Origin: JBBSJZ01 sp041751935
GTDB taxonomy: Bacteria > Planctomycetota > Planctomycetia > Pirellulales > Pirellulaceae
DNA length: 64,000 nt
Assembly: GCA_041751935.1 (NCBI GenBank)
Contig: JBGSIA010000183.1
Location: 1 to 64,000, forward strand
Reading direction: 5' to 3'
The position numbers were made by a program, and so were the translations under genes. The notes below the pieces were generated by a model that was not told the origin of the DNA, ran no database searches, and was given only the letters and a program-made list of their open reading frames with translations. Of this stretch, positions 51,224 through 60,800 are shown piece by piece (positions within the stretch are counted from its first letter, which is position 1; every line of letters begins with the position of its first letter).

Positions 51224-51943
51224 ATGCCAGCCTCGAAATCAAGCTTCCGAGATTCGCTTTCATCGGCATCCACCGTCCGCGTGGATCCGCCGGAACTCGA
51301 CCACACTAGCGTTTGGGGTGCTCTATCGCGAACTCCCGGAGTCGGCGTTTGCCTGATGGACATTGAAGGACGACTGCTGTTTATCAATGAAACCGCGACC
51401 GCGTTATTCATTGATGATTCGATCACCGAATACCAGGGCCGGCTGATCAGCGAATTTCAGCCGAAGCCTTATGTCGAAGAACGGCTAATGTTGATCGGTC
51501 GCGTTCTGACAGAGATGCGACCGATCATGATTCGCCATATTTTTTTGGGACGACGCATCGAGTCTACCGTTTGGCCGGTTCGTGATCGAACGCCTCCCTG
51601 CAATCGAGTGATCGTTGTCACTCATCAGTGTGGAAGCAGAGACTCCGAGCCGCATCTAACTCATACCTGCGAAACGATCCAAACCAGCTATATTGATTTA
51701 GGATCGCTCAACGTAATGACATCTCGTGAACTTGAAGTGCTCGCGCTGCTCGGACATGGCATGAGCGTTCCCAAAGCGGCCAAGATGCTTCACCGCAGCC
51801 CCAAGACCATTGAGCGGCACAAGTCATCGATAAGCAAGAAGCTGCAGATTCATAGCCAAGCGGAAATGGTCGCCATCGTATCCAGCGTGGGGCTGGACAT
51901 CACCGATGCGAAGCTGAAACGACTGCCTCATTCGAAACAATAA
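51224..51943 (+). CDS. LuxR-type regulator with PAS-like sensor
   Basis: About 239 residues. Residues about 30-130 resemble a PAS domain (GVGVCLMDIEGRLLFINETA near the start). The C-terminus is a GerE/LuxR helix-turn-helix: NVMTSRELEVLALLGHGMSV, then AKMLHRSPKTIERHKSSISK and KLQIHSQAEMVAIV. It is probably a DNA-binding transcription factor that senses a small ligand or interacts with a partner. No receiver domain or histidine kinase is adjacent. TTG 51206 is an alternative start; neither has a good ribosome binding site. It converges with the lpx-linked oxidoreductase gene. Confidence 0.85.
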   Translation: MPASKSSFRDSLSSASTVRVDPPELDHTSVWGALSRTPGVGVCLMDIEGRLLFINETATALFIDDSITEYQGRLISEFQPKPYVEERLMLIGRVLTEMRPIMIRHIFLGRRIESTVWPVRDRTPPCNRVIVVTHQCGSRDSEPHLTHTCETIQTSYIDLGSLNVMTSRELEVLALLGHGMSVPKAAKMLHRSPKTIERHKSSISKKLQIHSQAEMVAIVSSVGLDITDAKLKRLPHSKQ

Positions 51944-51967
51944 AGTTCCGCGACGCGTCCATCGAGT

Positions 51968-53065
51968 TTACGCTGCGCGGCGAGTAGCATGGATGCGGCG
52001 ACTGGCGGATTCGATGCGTTCGCGGATTTCTGCATGGGGGCCGATCTCGCTGGGCTTGGAACCAGCGTACCATTGTCGACGTGCAATTGAATCCAAAACC
52101 ATGTCCGCCACGGTAACCGCGCGCGCCCCAGCATTGCCATCGACAGCAGGCGCAATTCCGGTCTGGATGCTGATGACAAAGTCGTGCAGTTCATCAAGAA
52201 TCGCATTTCGCGGCTGCAGAGGTAAGGACTCGCAGTGCATCCGCCCTTCAAACAACGTTGTTGCATAAGTTAGCGGATTATCGGTATCGTCAGCTAATGA
52301 AAACGACCGATCTTGTAGTGTCACACAAGGACGGATGATGTTCAGCGACGGCGTGGCAAAATCGATTTCGGCGAAGCCGTTGCTGCCAAAAAGTTGCATC
52401 GATCGCGCTGCCGTGGGACTGATACGCGACGCTTTTAGATTCGCCACCATACCACACTCGAATTCGATTCGAGCTTCGGCCAAATCCTCGTGATCACTGA
52501 CAACGCATAGTCCACTTGCCGAGACGCTACGTATCGCTGCATCGGTCATGGACAACACCAGATCCAAATCGTGGATCATCAAGTCCATAACGACACCGAC
52601 ATCCAGACAGCGTCCAGGAAATCGTGATGCGCGAACGGCTTCGGCGTACTTAACGTCAACGGCTAAGTCTTCCAAGCTGGTGAAAGCCGGATTGAAACGC
52701 TCGACGTGACCGACTTGCAGTGTCAACCGTTTCGCGCCAGCCAGCATCGCCAATCGCTGCGCATCTTCACTGGTCGCGGTCAGTGGCTTCTCCACGAGGA
52801 GGTGTTTGCCGGCCTTGAGTAAGTCCGTTGCAATGGCTGCGTGAGCACCGGTGGGCGCGGCGATGACTGCGGCGTCAACTTTGGAGATCAGCTCACGATA
52901 ATCTTCAAAGATCGGGACGTTGAACAGAGAAGCTGCTTGAACTCTTGCGGCTTCAACCGGATCGCTGATGGCGACAAGCTCGGCTCCATCGACCTGACCA
53001 ATCAATTTGGCGTGGATACGACCGAGGTGTCCCGCTCCGATAACCGCGATTCTTAATCGACTCAC
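51968..53065 (-). CDS. Gfo/Idh/MocA oxidoreductase coupled to lpxA (GnnA candidate)
   Basis: A 365-residue cytoplasmic oxidoreductase without signal peptide. It has IAVIGAGHLGRIHAKLIG at the N-terminus, GKHLLVEKPLTATSEDAQ near residue 88 and VVMDLMIHDLDLVLSM near 160. Its ATG overlaps the lpxA stop by four bases, so the two are coupled. In some bacteria (Acidithiobacillus, Leptospira) a Gfo/Idh enzyme, GnnA, oxidises the 3-hydroxyl of UDP-GlcNAc beside lpxA, and GnnB then adds an amino group, leading to amide-linked acyl chains in lipid A. This gene is a candidate GnnA by context and family; activity is unproven. Confidence 0.82.
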   Translation of the reverse strand: MSRLRIAVIGAGHLGRIHAKLIGQVDGAELVAISDPVEAARVQAASLFNVPIFEDYRELISKVDAAVIAAPTGAHAAIATDLLKAGKHLLVEKPLTATSEDAQRLAMLAGAKRLTLQVGHVERFNPAFTSLEDLAVDVKYAEAVRASRFPGRCLDVGVVMDLMIHDLDLVLSMTDAAIRSVSASGLCVVSDHEDLAEARIEFECGMVANLKASRISPTAARSMQLFGSNGFAEIDFATPSLNIIRPCVTLQDRSFSLADDTDNPLTYATTLFEGRMHCESLPLQPRNAILDELHDFVISIQTGIAPAVDGNAGARAVTVADMVLDSIARRQWYAGSKPSEIGPHAEIRERIESASRRIHATRRAA

Positions 53066-53871
53066 GCCGCCATCCTCCGTCTGTCTCGTCCGCGACCGTG
53101 CCGGCCGGCATTTGAGAGTTCCAAAAAGTTAAACAGGTGTGCTAACACGGGTCGCATTGGTTCGCGGCTGAGCAGAATCTCCATCGCATTTTCCAACCCG
53201 ACGTGCTGTCGGTAAAGCAATTTGAACGCATCGCCAAGAACACGAATATCGTCCGCTGGAAAGTCGTGTCGTTTTAGCCCCACGACATTGCTGCAACGCG
53301 GGCGTGTAGGACGACCTTCGACGATCATGTACGGTGGAACATCGTGTAACACCAAGCTCATCGCGCCGACAAAGCTCAGTCGTCCAACGGACGCAAAGTG
53401 ATGGACACCGACTCCGCCAGCGATCGTGACATCGTTCTCAATTCGCACATGTCCACCAAGCATGCCATTGTTGGCGATCACAATGCGGTCGCCCAACTTG
53501 CAATCGTGGGCGATGTGCGTGTTGGTCATGAAATAGTTATTGTCGCCGACTCGAGTCAGGCCGTCTTCCTTTTCGGTCGCCCGATTGACGGTCGAGTGTT
53601 CGCGAAACACGTTGCCATCACCGATCTCGACGCGCGTCGGTGTGTCGCGATAACTGACGTCCTGTGGGTGTGCTCCAATTACACATCCAGGGAAGAAGTG
53701 ATTGTCTTCACCGATGGTTGTCAGCCCTGAAATAACGACATGGTCTTCGATGCGACAGTTGTCGCCAATCGTGACATCAGGACCGATGACGCTGAAGTGG
53801 CCAATACGGACGTTATTGCCGAGTCGAGCTCGTGGGTCGACAACAGCGGTCTGAGCGATAATTGCACTCAT
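53062..53871 (-). CDS. lpxA: UDP-N-acetylglucosamine acyltransferase
   Basis: A 269-residue left-handed beta-helix enzyme that carries out the first acylation of lipid A synthesis. Hexapeptide repeats cover residues 1 to about 190 (VVDPRARLGNNVRIGHFSVI and onward). AHPQDVSY near residue 70 and MTNTHIAHDCKLGDR, with the catalytic histidine near residue 120, are typical. The C-terminal helical domain includes VGLKRHDFP. A basic tail (RHGRGRDRRRMAA) overlaps the start of the Gfo/Idh gene. It follows lpxC by 30 bases; fabZ, often between them, is missing. Confidence 0.93.
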   Translation of the reverse strand: MSAIIAQTAVVDPRARLGNNVRIGHFSVIGPDVTIGDNCRIEDHVVISGLTTIGEDNHFFPGCVIGAHPQDVSYRDTPTRVEIGDGNVFREHSTVNRATEKEDGLTRVGDNNYFMTNTHIAHDCKLGDRIVIANNGMLGGHVRIENDVTIAGGVGVHHFASVGRLSFVGAMSLVLHDVPPYMIVEGRPTRPRCSNVVGLKRHDFPADDIRVLGDAFKLLYRQHVGLENAMEILLSREPMRPVLAHLFNFLELSNAGRHGRGRDRRRMAA

Positions 53872-53901
53872 GGTGTCTCCGAGAAACTTTTCAATGGGTC
53901 G

Positions 53902-54828
53902 TTAGGCGACGCGACGAAGGGTTGCGTGCGCCGGATACTGTTGGGCCGAACTCGGTTGACTTTGGTTTTGTTTTATTTGTGCGGCTGCGAGCTGGGCCAA
54001 CCGTGCGGCCATCATTCCATTCAAATTGTGTCCCCCGCGAAACGAAACGATTCGTCCCACGATTTCGACGCCAGCCAAAGCTAGGTCGCCGATCATATCG
54101 AGGGTTTTATGACGAGCGCATTCATCAGGGAAACGCAATTCGTTTTCCAACGGTCCGTCTTGTCCGATCACGAGTAGGTCGTGATTGGTCACATGGGATG
54201 CTAAACCCCGTGCACGAAGTGTTTCGGCTTGGGATTGAGTCACAAACGTTCTTGCTCGAGAAACTTCGTGAATGAACCGGTACGGTGTCAAGACGAGTCC
54301 GAAAGTTTGCGGTGCAATCGGTGTATCGTCGTTAAACTGCAATCGGTATTCAAAATAATTTCGGCCATCCGTCGATGGCGACGCTTCGATCCATCGCCCT
54401 TGGTCTTGGATGCGAATGGTATCTTGAATCACCAGCCGGGACTTGGCTTTCGCTTGAACTATCAATCCGGCTTCGCGTAAGGCGTTCACGTAAGCCTCGC
54501 TACTACCGTCCAGTCCAGGAAACTCTTCACCGTCGATGGTGACGACGCAGTTATCGATCTCCATCGCCGCCAGGGCTGCGATTAAGTGTTCGATCATAGC
54601 GAAGCTCGCCTCGCCACGGCGCAGGTTAGTCCTCAGATCCGCGTCATTGCGGAATTCAATCGATGCCGGGCAACTGGGCTCGGAAGCCAGATCACCTCGG
54701 ACGAGCACGACACCGGTACCGATCCGCGCCGGTTCGATCAAAACACGAACTTCGCGACCGCTCCAGTATCCTCGTCCGCGGACTTCACATGCCGCGGCAA
54801 TCGTATGTTCATTGCGTGATGGGGTCAC
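53902..54828 (-). CDS. lpxC: UDP-3-O-acyl-GlcNAc deacetylase
   Basis: A 308-residue zinc enzyme performing the committed step of lipid A synthesis. The expected ligands are visible: the first histidine in SFAMIEHLIAALAAMEIDN near residue 80, and ARHKTLDMIGDLALAG near 238 with H and D. The catalytic histidine sits in SFRGGHNLNG near 265. PGLDGSSEAYV is another family block. It acts in the cytoplasm. It lies between skp/ompH (upstream) and lpxA. Its presence supports a Gram-negative outer membrane with lipid A in this organism. Confidence 0.94.
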   Translation of the reverse strand: MTPSRNEHTIAAACEVRGRGYWSGREVRVLIEPARIGTGVVLVRGDLASEPSCPASIEFRNDADLRTNLRRGEASFAMIEHLIAALAAMEIDNCVVTIDGEEFPGLDGSSEAYVNALREAGLIVQAKAKSRLVIQDTIRIQDQGRWIEASPSTDGRNYFEYRLQFNDDTPIAPQTFGLVLTPYRFIHEVSRARTFVTQSQAETLRARGLASHVTNHDLLVIGQDGPLENELRFPDECARHKTLDMIGDLALAGVEIVGRIVSFRGGHNLNGMMAARLAQLAAAQIKQNQSQPSSAQQYPAHATLRRVA

Positions 54829-54948
54829 GCTGGGCCTCCGTGCCAGGTGGGGACTCGTCGCTTTGCGCTAACGAGCATGATGCGATGCCCCGCGGACTTG
54901 TGCCAACGGGGCCATACTGACTGAGAGCAAACGTTACGTGATCCAGCC

Positions 54949-55560
54949 CTACTTGAGTGCTGAACCGCCGGCGCCTTCAGCAACCTTCAGTGTTTGGTCC
55001 AAGTACTGCATCACGCCCTTGGTCATGTCGAGCGCTTCGTCGTGATAGACAATGCTACGCATCACACCACGAATGACTGAGTCGCCCTTCTCCAGATCCA
55101 TCTCTTCGCTGTTGTAACGCAGCACGATGTTGATCTTGTAGTGTTGGGCAAGGAACTTGACACCCGCGGCAATTCGCTGGTAATTGTCGAAGTAGATTCT
55201 TGCTTCGGCATCAGCCAGCTCTTTCCGCTTACGTGCCATGTCCAAACGTAGTTTCGACTCTAGCGAAGCAACCAACTCTTCTTGCCGAGTGTAATCAGGC
55301 GTTCCGACTTTGAATGCCTTGAGTTGTTCAGCGGAGTTCTTGAGTTCATCACGCTTGGCCGTCAACTCAGTATCGTAGTTCTTGAGGTCCGTTTCGACCT
55401 GTTCAACCTGAGCCTTGATGCCGGCGTGTTCCTTGAAAATGTAGGCGACGTCGACCACCGCGACACGGTGTCCGGTATCTTCGGCCTGGACCGGCGTCAC
55501 ATTGACAGTGGTCACGCTAACGATGGCCATCACGATGGCCGCTCTGCAAAACAATCGCAC
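54949..55560 (-). CDS. OmpH/Skp-family periplasmic chaperone
   Basis: About 203 residues. From the GTG at 55560, which has AAGGAGAG five bases upstream, an N-terminal signal peptide (VRLFCRAAIVMAIVSVTTVN) leads to a beta strand (RVAVVDVAYIFKEH) and a long coiled-coil hairpin (about 45-135, rich in Glu, Lys, Leu). The C-terminal strand region (INIVLRYNSEEMDLEKGD) completes the trimer core. Skp proteins carry outer-membrane proteins across the periplasm. The neighbouring lpxC matches the widespread skp-lpx order. The longer frame to 55590 is less likely given the ribosome binding site. Confidence 0.88.
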   Translation of the reverse strand: MRLFCRAAIVMAIVSVTTVNVTPVQAEDTGHRVAVVDVAYIFKEHAGIKAQVEQVETDLKNYDTELTAKRDELKNSAEQLKAFKVGTPDYTRQEELVASLESKLRLDMARKRKELADAEARIYFDNYQRIAAGVKFLAQHYKINIVLRYNSEEMDLEKGDSVIRGVMRSIVYHDEALDMTKGVMQYLDQTLKVAEGAGGSALK

Positions 55561-55716
55561 GTTCGCTCTCCTTGCGTAGGTCAATCGCACCGGATTCCAT
55601 CCGATGCTGTTTATCGTGGCCCGATTGTGTCAGGCGAATGGGTTGGGAGTAAAGATTAAAAATGCCCGTCTCGGGCTGCTGGAAGAAGTTTTTAAGAAAA
55701 TATTGCAGAGCGTGCT

Positions 55717-57807
55717 TCAAGGGCGCGCTTGTAATCGAACGCGACGCTCCAGGCGATGGCCGGAGCGGTAGACTCCCACGTCTACTGAATCGCCAGGAGA
55801 AAAATCGCGAAGCGTCTCCAATACGTCGGTTGCAGATTGAATTCGATTTTTACCAAGGCGTTCCAATCGGTCGCCTATTTGCAGGCCGCTAAGCATCGCT
55901 GGGCCGCCTTCGGCGATTCCCGATAACACGACGTGATCTTTGCGATTGGAAAGTGAAACACCGAGAAATGTCGTCAATTGACGCCGAATCGCCACACCGC
56001 TGTCGGTTTCCACGCGGAACGGGCGGGAGGCCGCGATGGTTAACTGTGTCGCCACATCCGAGACCATTTCGGTGACGCGAAACATTCCTTCAAAGTTGAT
56101 CTTTTCGATATCGTCACTGGGGCGATGGTAGTCATTATGCAATCCAGTGAAAAAAAACAGTACCGGTACACCCGCTTCATAGAAGGATTGGTGATCACTG
56201 GGACCGTAACCGGAAACGACCTTGTAAAGATCGAATCTGTGCTTGAAGTTGGCTTGCTCCAATGTTTGGTCCAGCGTATCGCCACTGCCGGTGCCGTACA
56301 CCGTCAACTCGTTGTCGCGCAACCGGCCAACCATATCCAGGTTCACCATCGCGACGGTGGAACTCAGCGAAAACCGTGGACGACGGCAATATTCGACGCT
56401 GCCCAGCAATCCGCGTTCTTCACCGGTGAAGGCAATGAAGAGGACTCGCCGGTGCGTATCGAAGGCCAACAATCGCTCTTGCATAAGCGGTATCGCCGCC
56501 ATCATCGTCGCGACACCGCTGGCGTTATCATCCGCTCCGTTATGAATCTCGATGGTGCCAGGTGCCAGCGAACCGTAGCCGCCCATGCCGACATGGTCAT
56601 AGTGCGCGCCCACAATCACGGTCTCGTTGGCCAGCGCACCTTTGCCGAGCAACACTCCAAGTACATTGTTTGTTGTTTCATCACTGGAAAATAGTGACAC
56701 CTGCAACTCGACCGAAGCATCGTCAATCGCGAAACTCAGTGGCCTTTGCTGTGTATCTAGTCGCGACTCGATGTCATCGATCGTCATTCGCGTCTGGGAC
56801 TTGAGCATCGAGTCGAATAGAGTGCGAGACATAGCTAAGACGGGAATCGTCGTTGCGGAGTCCGCTCGCTCGCCAGCTTCACTGACTCCGAGCAAACCGT
56901 CCGCGATCGCTTGACGACTCTTTTCGTAGCCAGCAATGACTGTATCAATGGATGCTAGTCTTTGCTGCAGGCTATTTCGACTCTTGATTGCTTCTTCGGG
57001 AAGTTCGTCGAATTGCTCAACCATACGCGCTCGGCGGCGGCGTTCACTGCTCAGAGAGGTATCGAGCTTCTCCACCGATTCATCGATGCTCGCTCGGTCG
57101 TTAACGATTATTACAGCGGTGGCACCATGGTTCATTGCATTGGCTACCTTGGTAGAAAAGTAAGCGTGAGAGGTGGTACGAGTTCCGTCAAAGCGGCTTG
57201 AGGGATCGCTATTTCCCGGCTCCTTTCGCAACATCGCAACGATCGCTCCGCGAACATCCAAGCCGGCGTAATCATCGTATTGGTACTCGGGCGCCGTGAT
57301 TCCGTAGCCCACGAATACGACACGCCCGCGTACGGTTGACTCACGGACACCGATCGCCAGTGGGTTCACCGATTGGCCAAGGACCGCCAAGGTTTCTACC
57401 TCGGTGCCCTGAAGATCTCGCGTTGTGATGGCTAGTCGGTTATGTTGCTCAGGGCCGATCCGATTGCCGATCGGTATCAACACCGGTTGCAACGGCGTAC
57501 CGGAAAACAAATTCGTTTCCAGTCCCAGTTGGTTGAAACGGTCGGCAATATAATTTGCTGCAACATGGATGGTATCGTCAGTAACGCTCCGTCCTCGCAG
57601 GGCGTCACTACATAAAAAAGCGACATCCTTGGTCAACTGACGCTGCCATGGCTCTCCCTTTCCCGTTTCGCTTTCGGGCAAGTCTTTGGCGACATCACTG
57701 GACACCGCCGAGGGCTCTGTTGCCGTTGCGGAGGGCGCAATCAGCCCTTGCACACAATGTATCAGCCCAGCAAGGAACAGAACGCCGATCCCTGAACTAA
57801 TTCGCAT
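55717..57807 (-). CDS. M28 metallopeptidase with PA and PDZ domains
   Basis: A 696-residue exported peptidase. A signal peptide covers about 1-28, followed by a PA-like insert (about 140-270) and the M28 zinc-aminopeptidase core. Zinc ligands and active site are visible in VIVGAHYDHVGMGG, HNGADDNASGVATMM, IAFTGEERGLLGSVEY, MVNLDMVGRLRDNE and GLHNDYHRPSDD. A C-terminal PDZ domain (about 600-690) has VVLSGIAEGGPAMLSGLQIG and GDRLERLGKNRI. It probably trims peptides in the periplasm. It follows secDF by 38 bases, hinting at a role in processing secreted proteins. Confidence 0.92.
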   Translation of the reverse strand: MRISSGIGVLFLAGLIHCVQGLIAPSATATEPSAVSSDVAKDLPESETGKGEPWQRQLTKDVAFLCSDALRGRSVTDDTIHVAANYIADRFNQLGLETNLFSGTPLQPVLIPIGNRIGPEQHNRLAITTRDLQGTEVETLAVLGQSVNPLAIGVRESTVRGRVVFVGYGITAPEYQYDDYAGLDVRGAIVAMLRKEPGNSDPSSRFDGTRTTSHAYFSTKVANAMNHGATAVIIVNDRASIDESVEKLDTSLSSERRRRARMVEQFDELPEEAIKSRNSLQQRLASIDTVIAGYEKSRQAIADGLLGVSEAGERADSATTIPVLAMSRTLFDSMLKSQTRMTIDDIESRLDTQQRPLSFAIDDASVELQVSLFSSDETTNNVLGVLLGKGALANETVIVGAHYDHVGMGGYGSLAPGTIEIHNGADDNASGVATMMAAIPLMQERLLAFDTHRRVLFIAFTGEERGLLGSVEYCRRPRFSLSSTVAMVNLDMVGRLRDNELTVYGTGSGDTLDQTLEQANFKHRFDLYKVVSGYGPSDHQSFYEAGVPVLFFFTGLHNDYHRPSDDIEKINFEGMFRVTEMVSDVATQLTIAASRPFRVETDSGVAIRRQLTTFLGVSLSNRKDHVVLSGIAEGGPAMLSGLQIGDRLERLGKNRIQSATDVLETLRDFSPGDSVDVGVYRSGHRLERRVRLQARP

Positions 57808-57845
57808 CCAACCAGTCCGTTGATAATGAAAATAGGCGAAAACGC

Positions 57846-60800
57846 TTAACGTGTTGCTGCGACCTTGTTTCGTTGTTCACGTTCGAGCAGCCACAGCAGG
57901 ATCGGACTAGCAATAAATACGCTGCTATAAGTTCCGACAACAACACCGACGACCAGACAAAACGCAAATGCGTGAATCCCATCGCCACCGAACGCATACA
58001 ACAATACTACTACGATCAAGGTCGTCAATGAAGTCAGCAACGTACGGCTGAGCGTCATGTTGATGCTGCTATTGATCATGTCGCCGGTTAAACGCAGAGC
58101 CTTGCCCTTGGTTTCACGAATCCGGTCAAACACAACTATCGTATCGTTAAGCGAATAACCAATGATTGTCAGCAGCGCTGCTACCACTGTGAGGCTGATC
58201 TTAAACGGATCAATCAACAGGAATCCGAGGGCGTCGGCGATCCAGTAACTGATCGCGATCGCTCCCAAAGTGATCACGACGTCGTGGACCAAAGCCGCAA
58301 CTGCTGCCAAACCATAAAACACACGTTGGAATCGGAACCAAATGTAGCCGACAATGCACAGCAAGCTGGCAAACAATGCACCAAAAGCACGGCCGATCAT
58401 ATCGCCAGCAACTTGGCCACCCACACTGCTGCTGCTAATCCAAACTGGATCGCTTCCAAGAGTCTGCTTGAACTTGCCGATGACTTGGTCGGCTTGCTCA
58501 GCAGGCAAAGGCAGCGAAACAGTCCATTTCGAGAACGGTACGGCCGATCCAACTGTCCAGTCCGCTGAGCCTTCGCCGAACGGTATCAGCTCGATACCGC
58601 GATCATTTAGTGGCACCGAGACTTCATTTGCCGCGTTAACCAACCCTTCGATCAAGGCAGGCGAGTTGATTGTTGCACCACCCGCTTCGCCTTCAATGCC
58701 CACTTCAATCGTTCGTCGAGTCGACACCGATTTCGGCGGCGCAGTTACGGCCGGTGCGCTGGAATCCGCCGGCTTTGTGACTGCGTTATCCACGGGCTCA
58801 GAGTTTTCCGCTGCATCGGAAGTTTCTGCATCGTCTTGTGCTCGCGCCACCGCCAGCATCACACCATTGGAAGCTGATGGTTGCACCCGAGCCTCACCCT
58901 CAGGACTGACTTTAACTTCGTACGTTACCAGCCCAACGCCTGCCTCAGACGCAAAACCCGCCGAGATTGCGGACTTGAGTTCCTCGACTTTTTCCACTGA
59001 CGAATCGACTTTGTAAACAGTTTCTTTCGGTAAGTTCTGGATGAGCACCGAAGTGACCGTGACCTGAACCGGATTTTTGGGATCCGTATTGAGTGATTTG
59101 CCCACGATTCGTCGTACTTCATCCGCAGGTGTCGAGCGATCCAAACGAAATTGGACCGAGGAACCGCCAGCGAAATCGATATCGAGGATTCCACTGCCAC
59201 GAGCGAATAACGCCACCATGCCTACAATCATTAGCAAGCCAGACATTGCTAATGCCAGCTTGCCTTTGCCCATGAAATCCAATTGGCCGCCACCAGCGAA
59301 ACTGCTGCGCAGCGAGTTGACCATGTCGGACATGGACAGCGACAAGAATCCATTGCGTTCGGCATAATCGAAGAATGTTCGTGAGACGTAAATCGCAGTG
59401 AACATTGAATACAGAATGCCGAGAATCAACGTGACCGCAAAGCCACGAATTTGGTCGGTGCCGATCGCGTAAAGGACGATCGCCGTGATCAAGGTGGTCA
59501 AGTTGGCGTCTACGATCGTCGTGGTCGCACGCGCGAATCCATTGCGAATCGCCATCCGCGAAGCCGCGCCTTTATTGAGTTCTTCTCGCAATCGTTCGAA
59601 AATTAGCACGTTTGCGTCAACGGACATACCAACGGTGAGCACCAAGCCCGCCAGCCCCGGCAAGGTCAACGGTTGGTTGATTAGTACCATGGTCGCTAAA
59701 ATCATTGCCAAATTCATTAAAAGGGCAATACAGGCGATGATTCCCGAAAATCGGTAGTAAAACAACATGAAAACAAGCACCATTGTCATCGACAGGCCGG
59801 TCGCAAACACACCTTTCTCTCGCGTGTCGCTGCCCAACGTGGCATCGATTTGGTTCTCGGCGATCGGTTGTTTTGTTAGCGCCGCAGGCAACTGGCCAGC
59901 TTTCAATACTGCGACCAAGCTTTGCACTTCCTCGGTTGTGAAGTTACCCGTGATCCGGCCCTCGCCACTGATCGGCTGACGGATATTCGGAGCGGAAAGC
60001 AAATCGTTGTCCAGCACAATCCCGAGCTGTCTCTGGCGATTTCCCACTGGAGCGTTATTCGTTGTCAACGCAAAGAATTTTCCGCTGCCCGCATCCTTGA
60101 GTGTGAATGCGACCGAGGGGTTGCCACTCTCGTCATAGGCACTCGCCGCAAATGCTAGGTCCTCACCGGTAATGTTCAATTGAGGATCGGAGATCATCAG
60201 AACTTCGATTTCGTTGATGTTCTGCTGTCCCATCCAGCGGACAATTTTTGCTTCGGCGTCGTCGCCGCGCACTTCCGCCGGAAGTTCTAACACCTCGCCT
60301 GTCGCTGGATTGCGGACGATTGAGTCACCGACATTGATTCGCAATGGACGAATACTGCCCGGCGTTTCTTCTTTTTCTCGGTCGACGCGAGCCCAGAATC
60401 CCACTTTTGAGCGGTCGAGACCAGACTTGTCGATGCCAACCATGTCAGGGTCAATCACGACGTTTCGAGTGCGAATGCCTTGAACCTCAGACGCCGCTTG
60501 TTCTTCGGCCAAGTCAATGACACGCTGGTGGTCGGCACGGTTGGCGACAATTGCGAATCGCAATATCCCCGCCTGTTCGATAATACCTTTGATTCGTTTG
60601 ACTTCGGTATCATCAATTTCTGGGATGATGATTTCAATCTGGTCTTCGCCATAAGGGCGAATGACGATTTCTTGAGTTCCGCTCGGATTGATCCGGCGGC
60701 TAAGCGGCTCGATCAAATCTTCCGAGGCGATTTGTTGGCCCTGTTCGTCTGTCGATATCGCACTTTGGCCACGATCAATTTCATAGACCAAGATCGTGCC

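Noticed and set aside
50941..51309. 122-codon open frame before the LuxR-type gene
   Set aside because: It begins in a palindrome, lacks a ribosome binding site, overlaps the regulator start and has no recognisable content.
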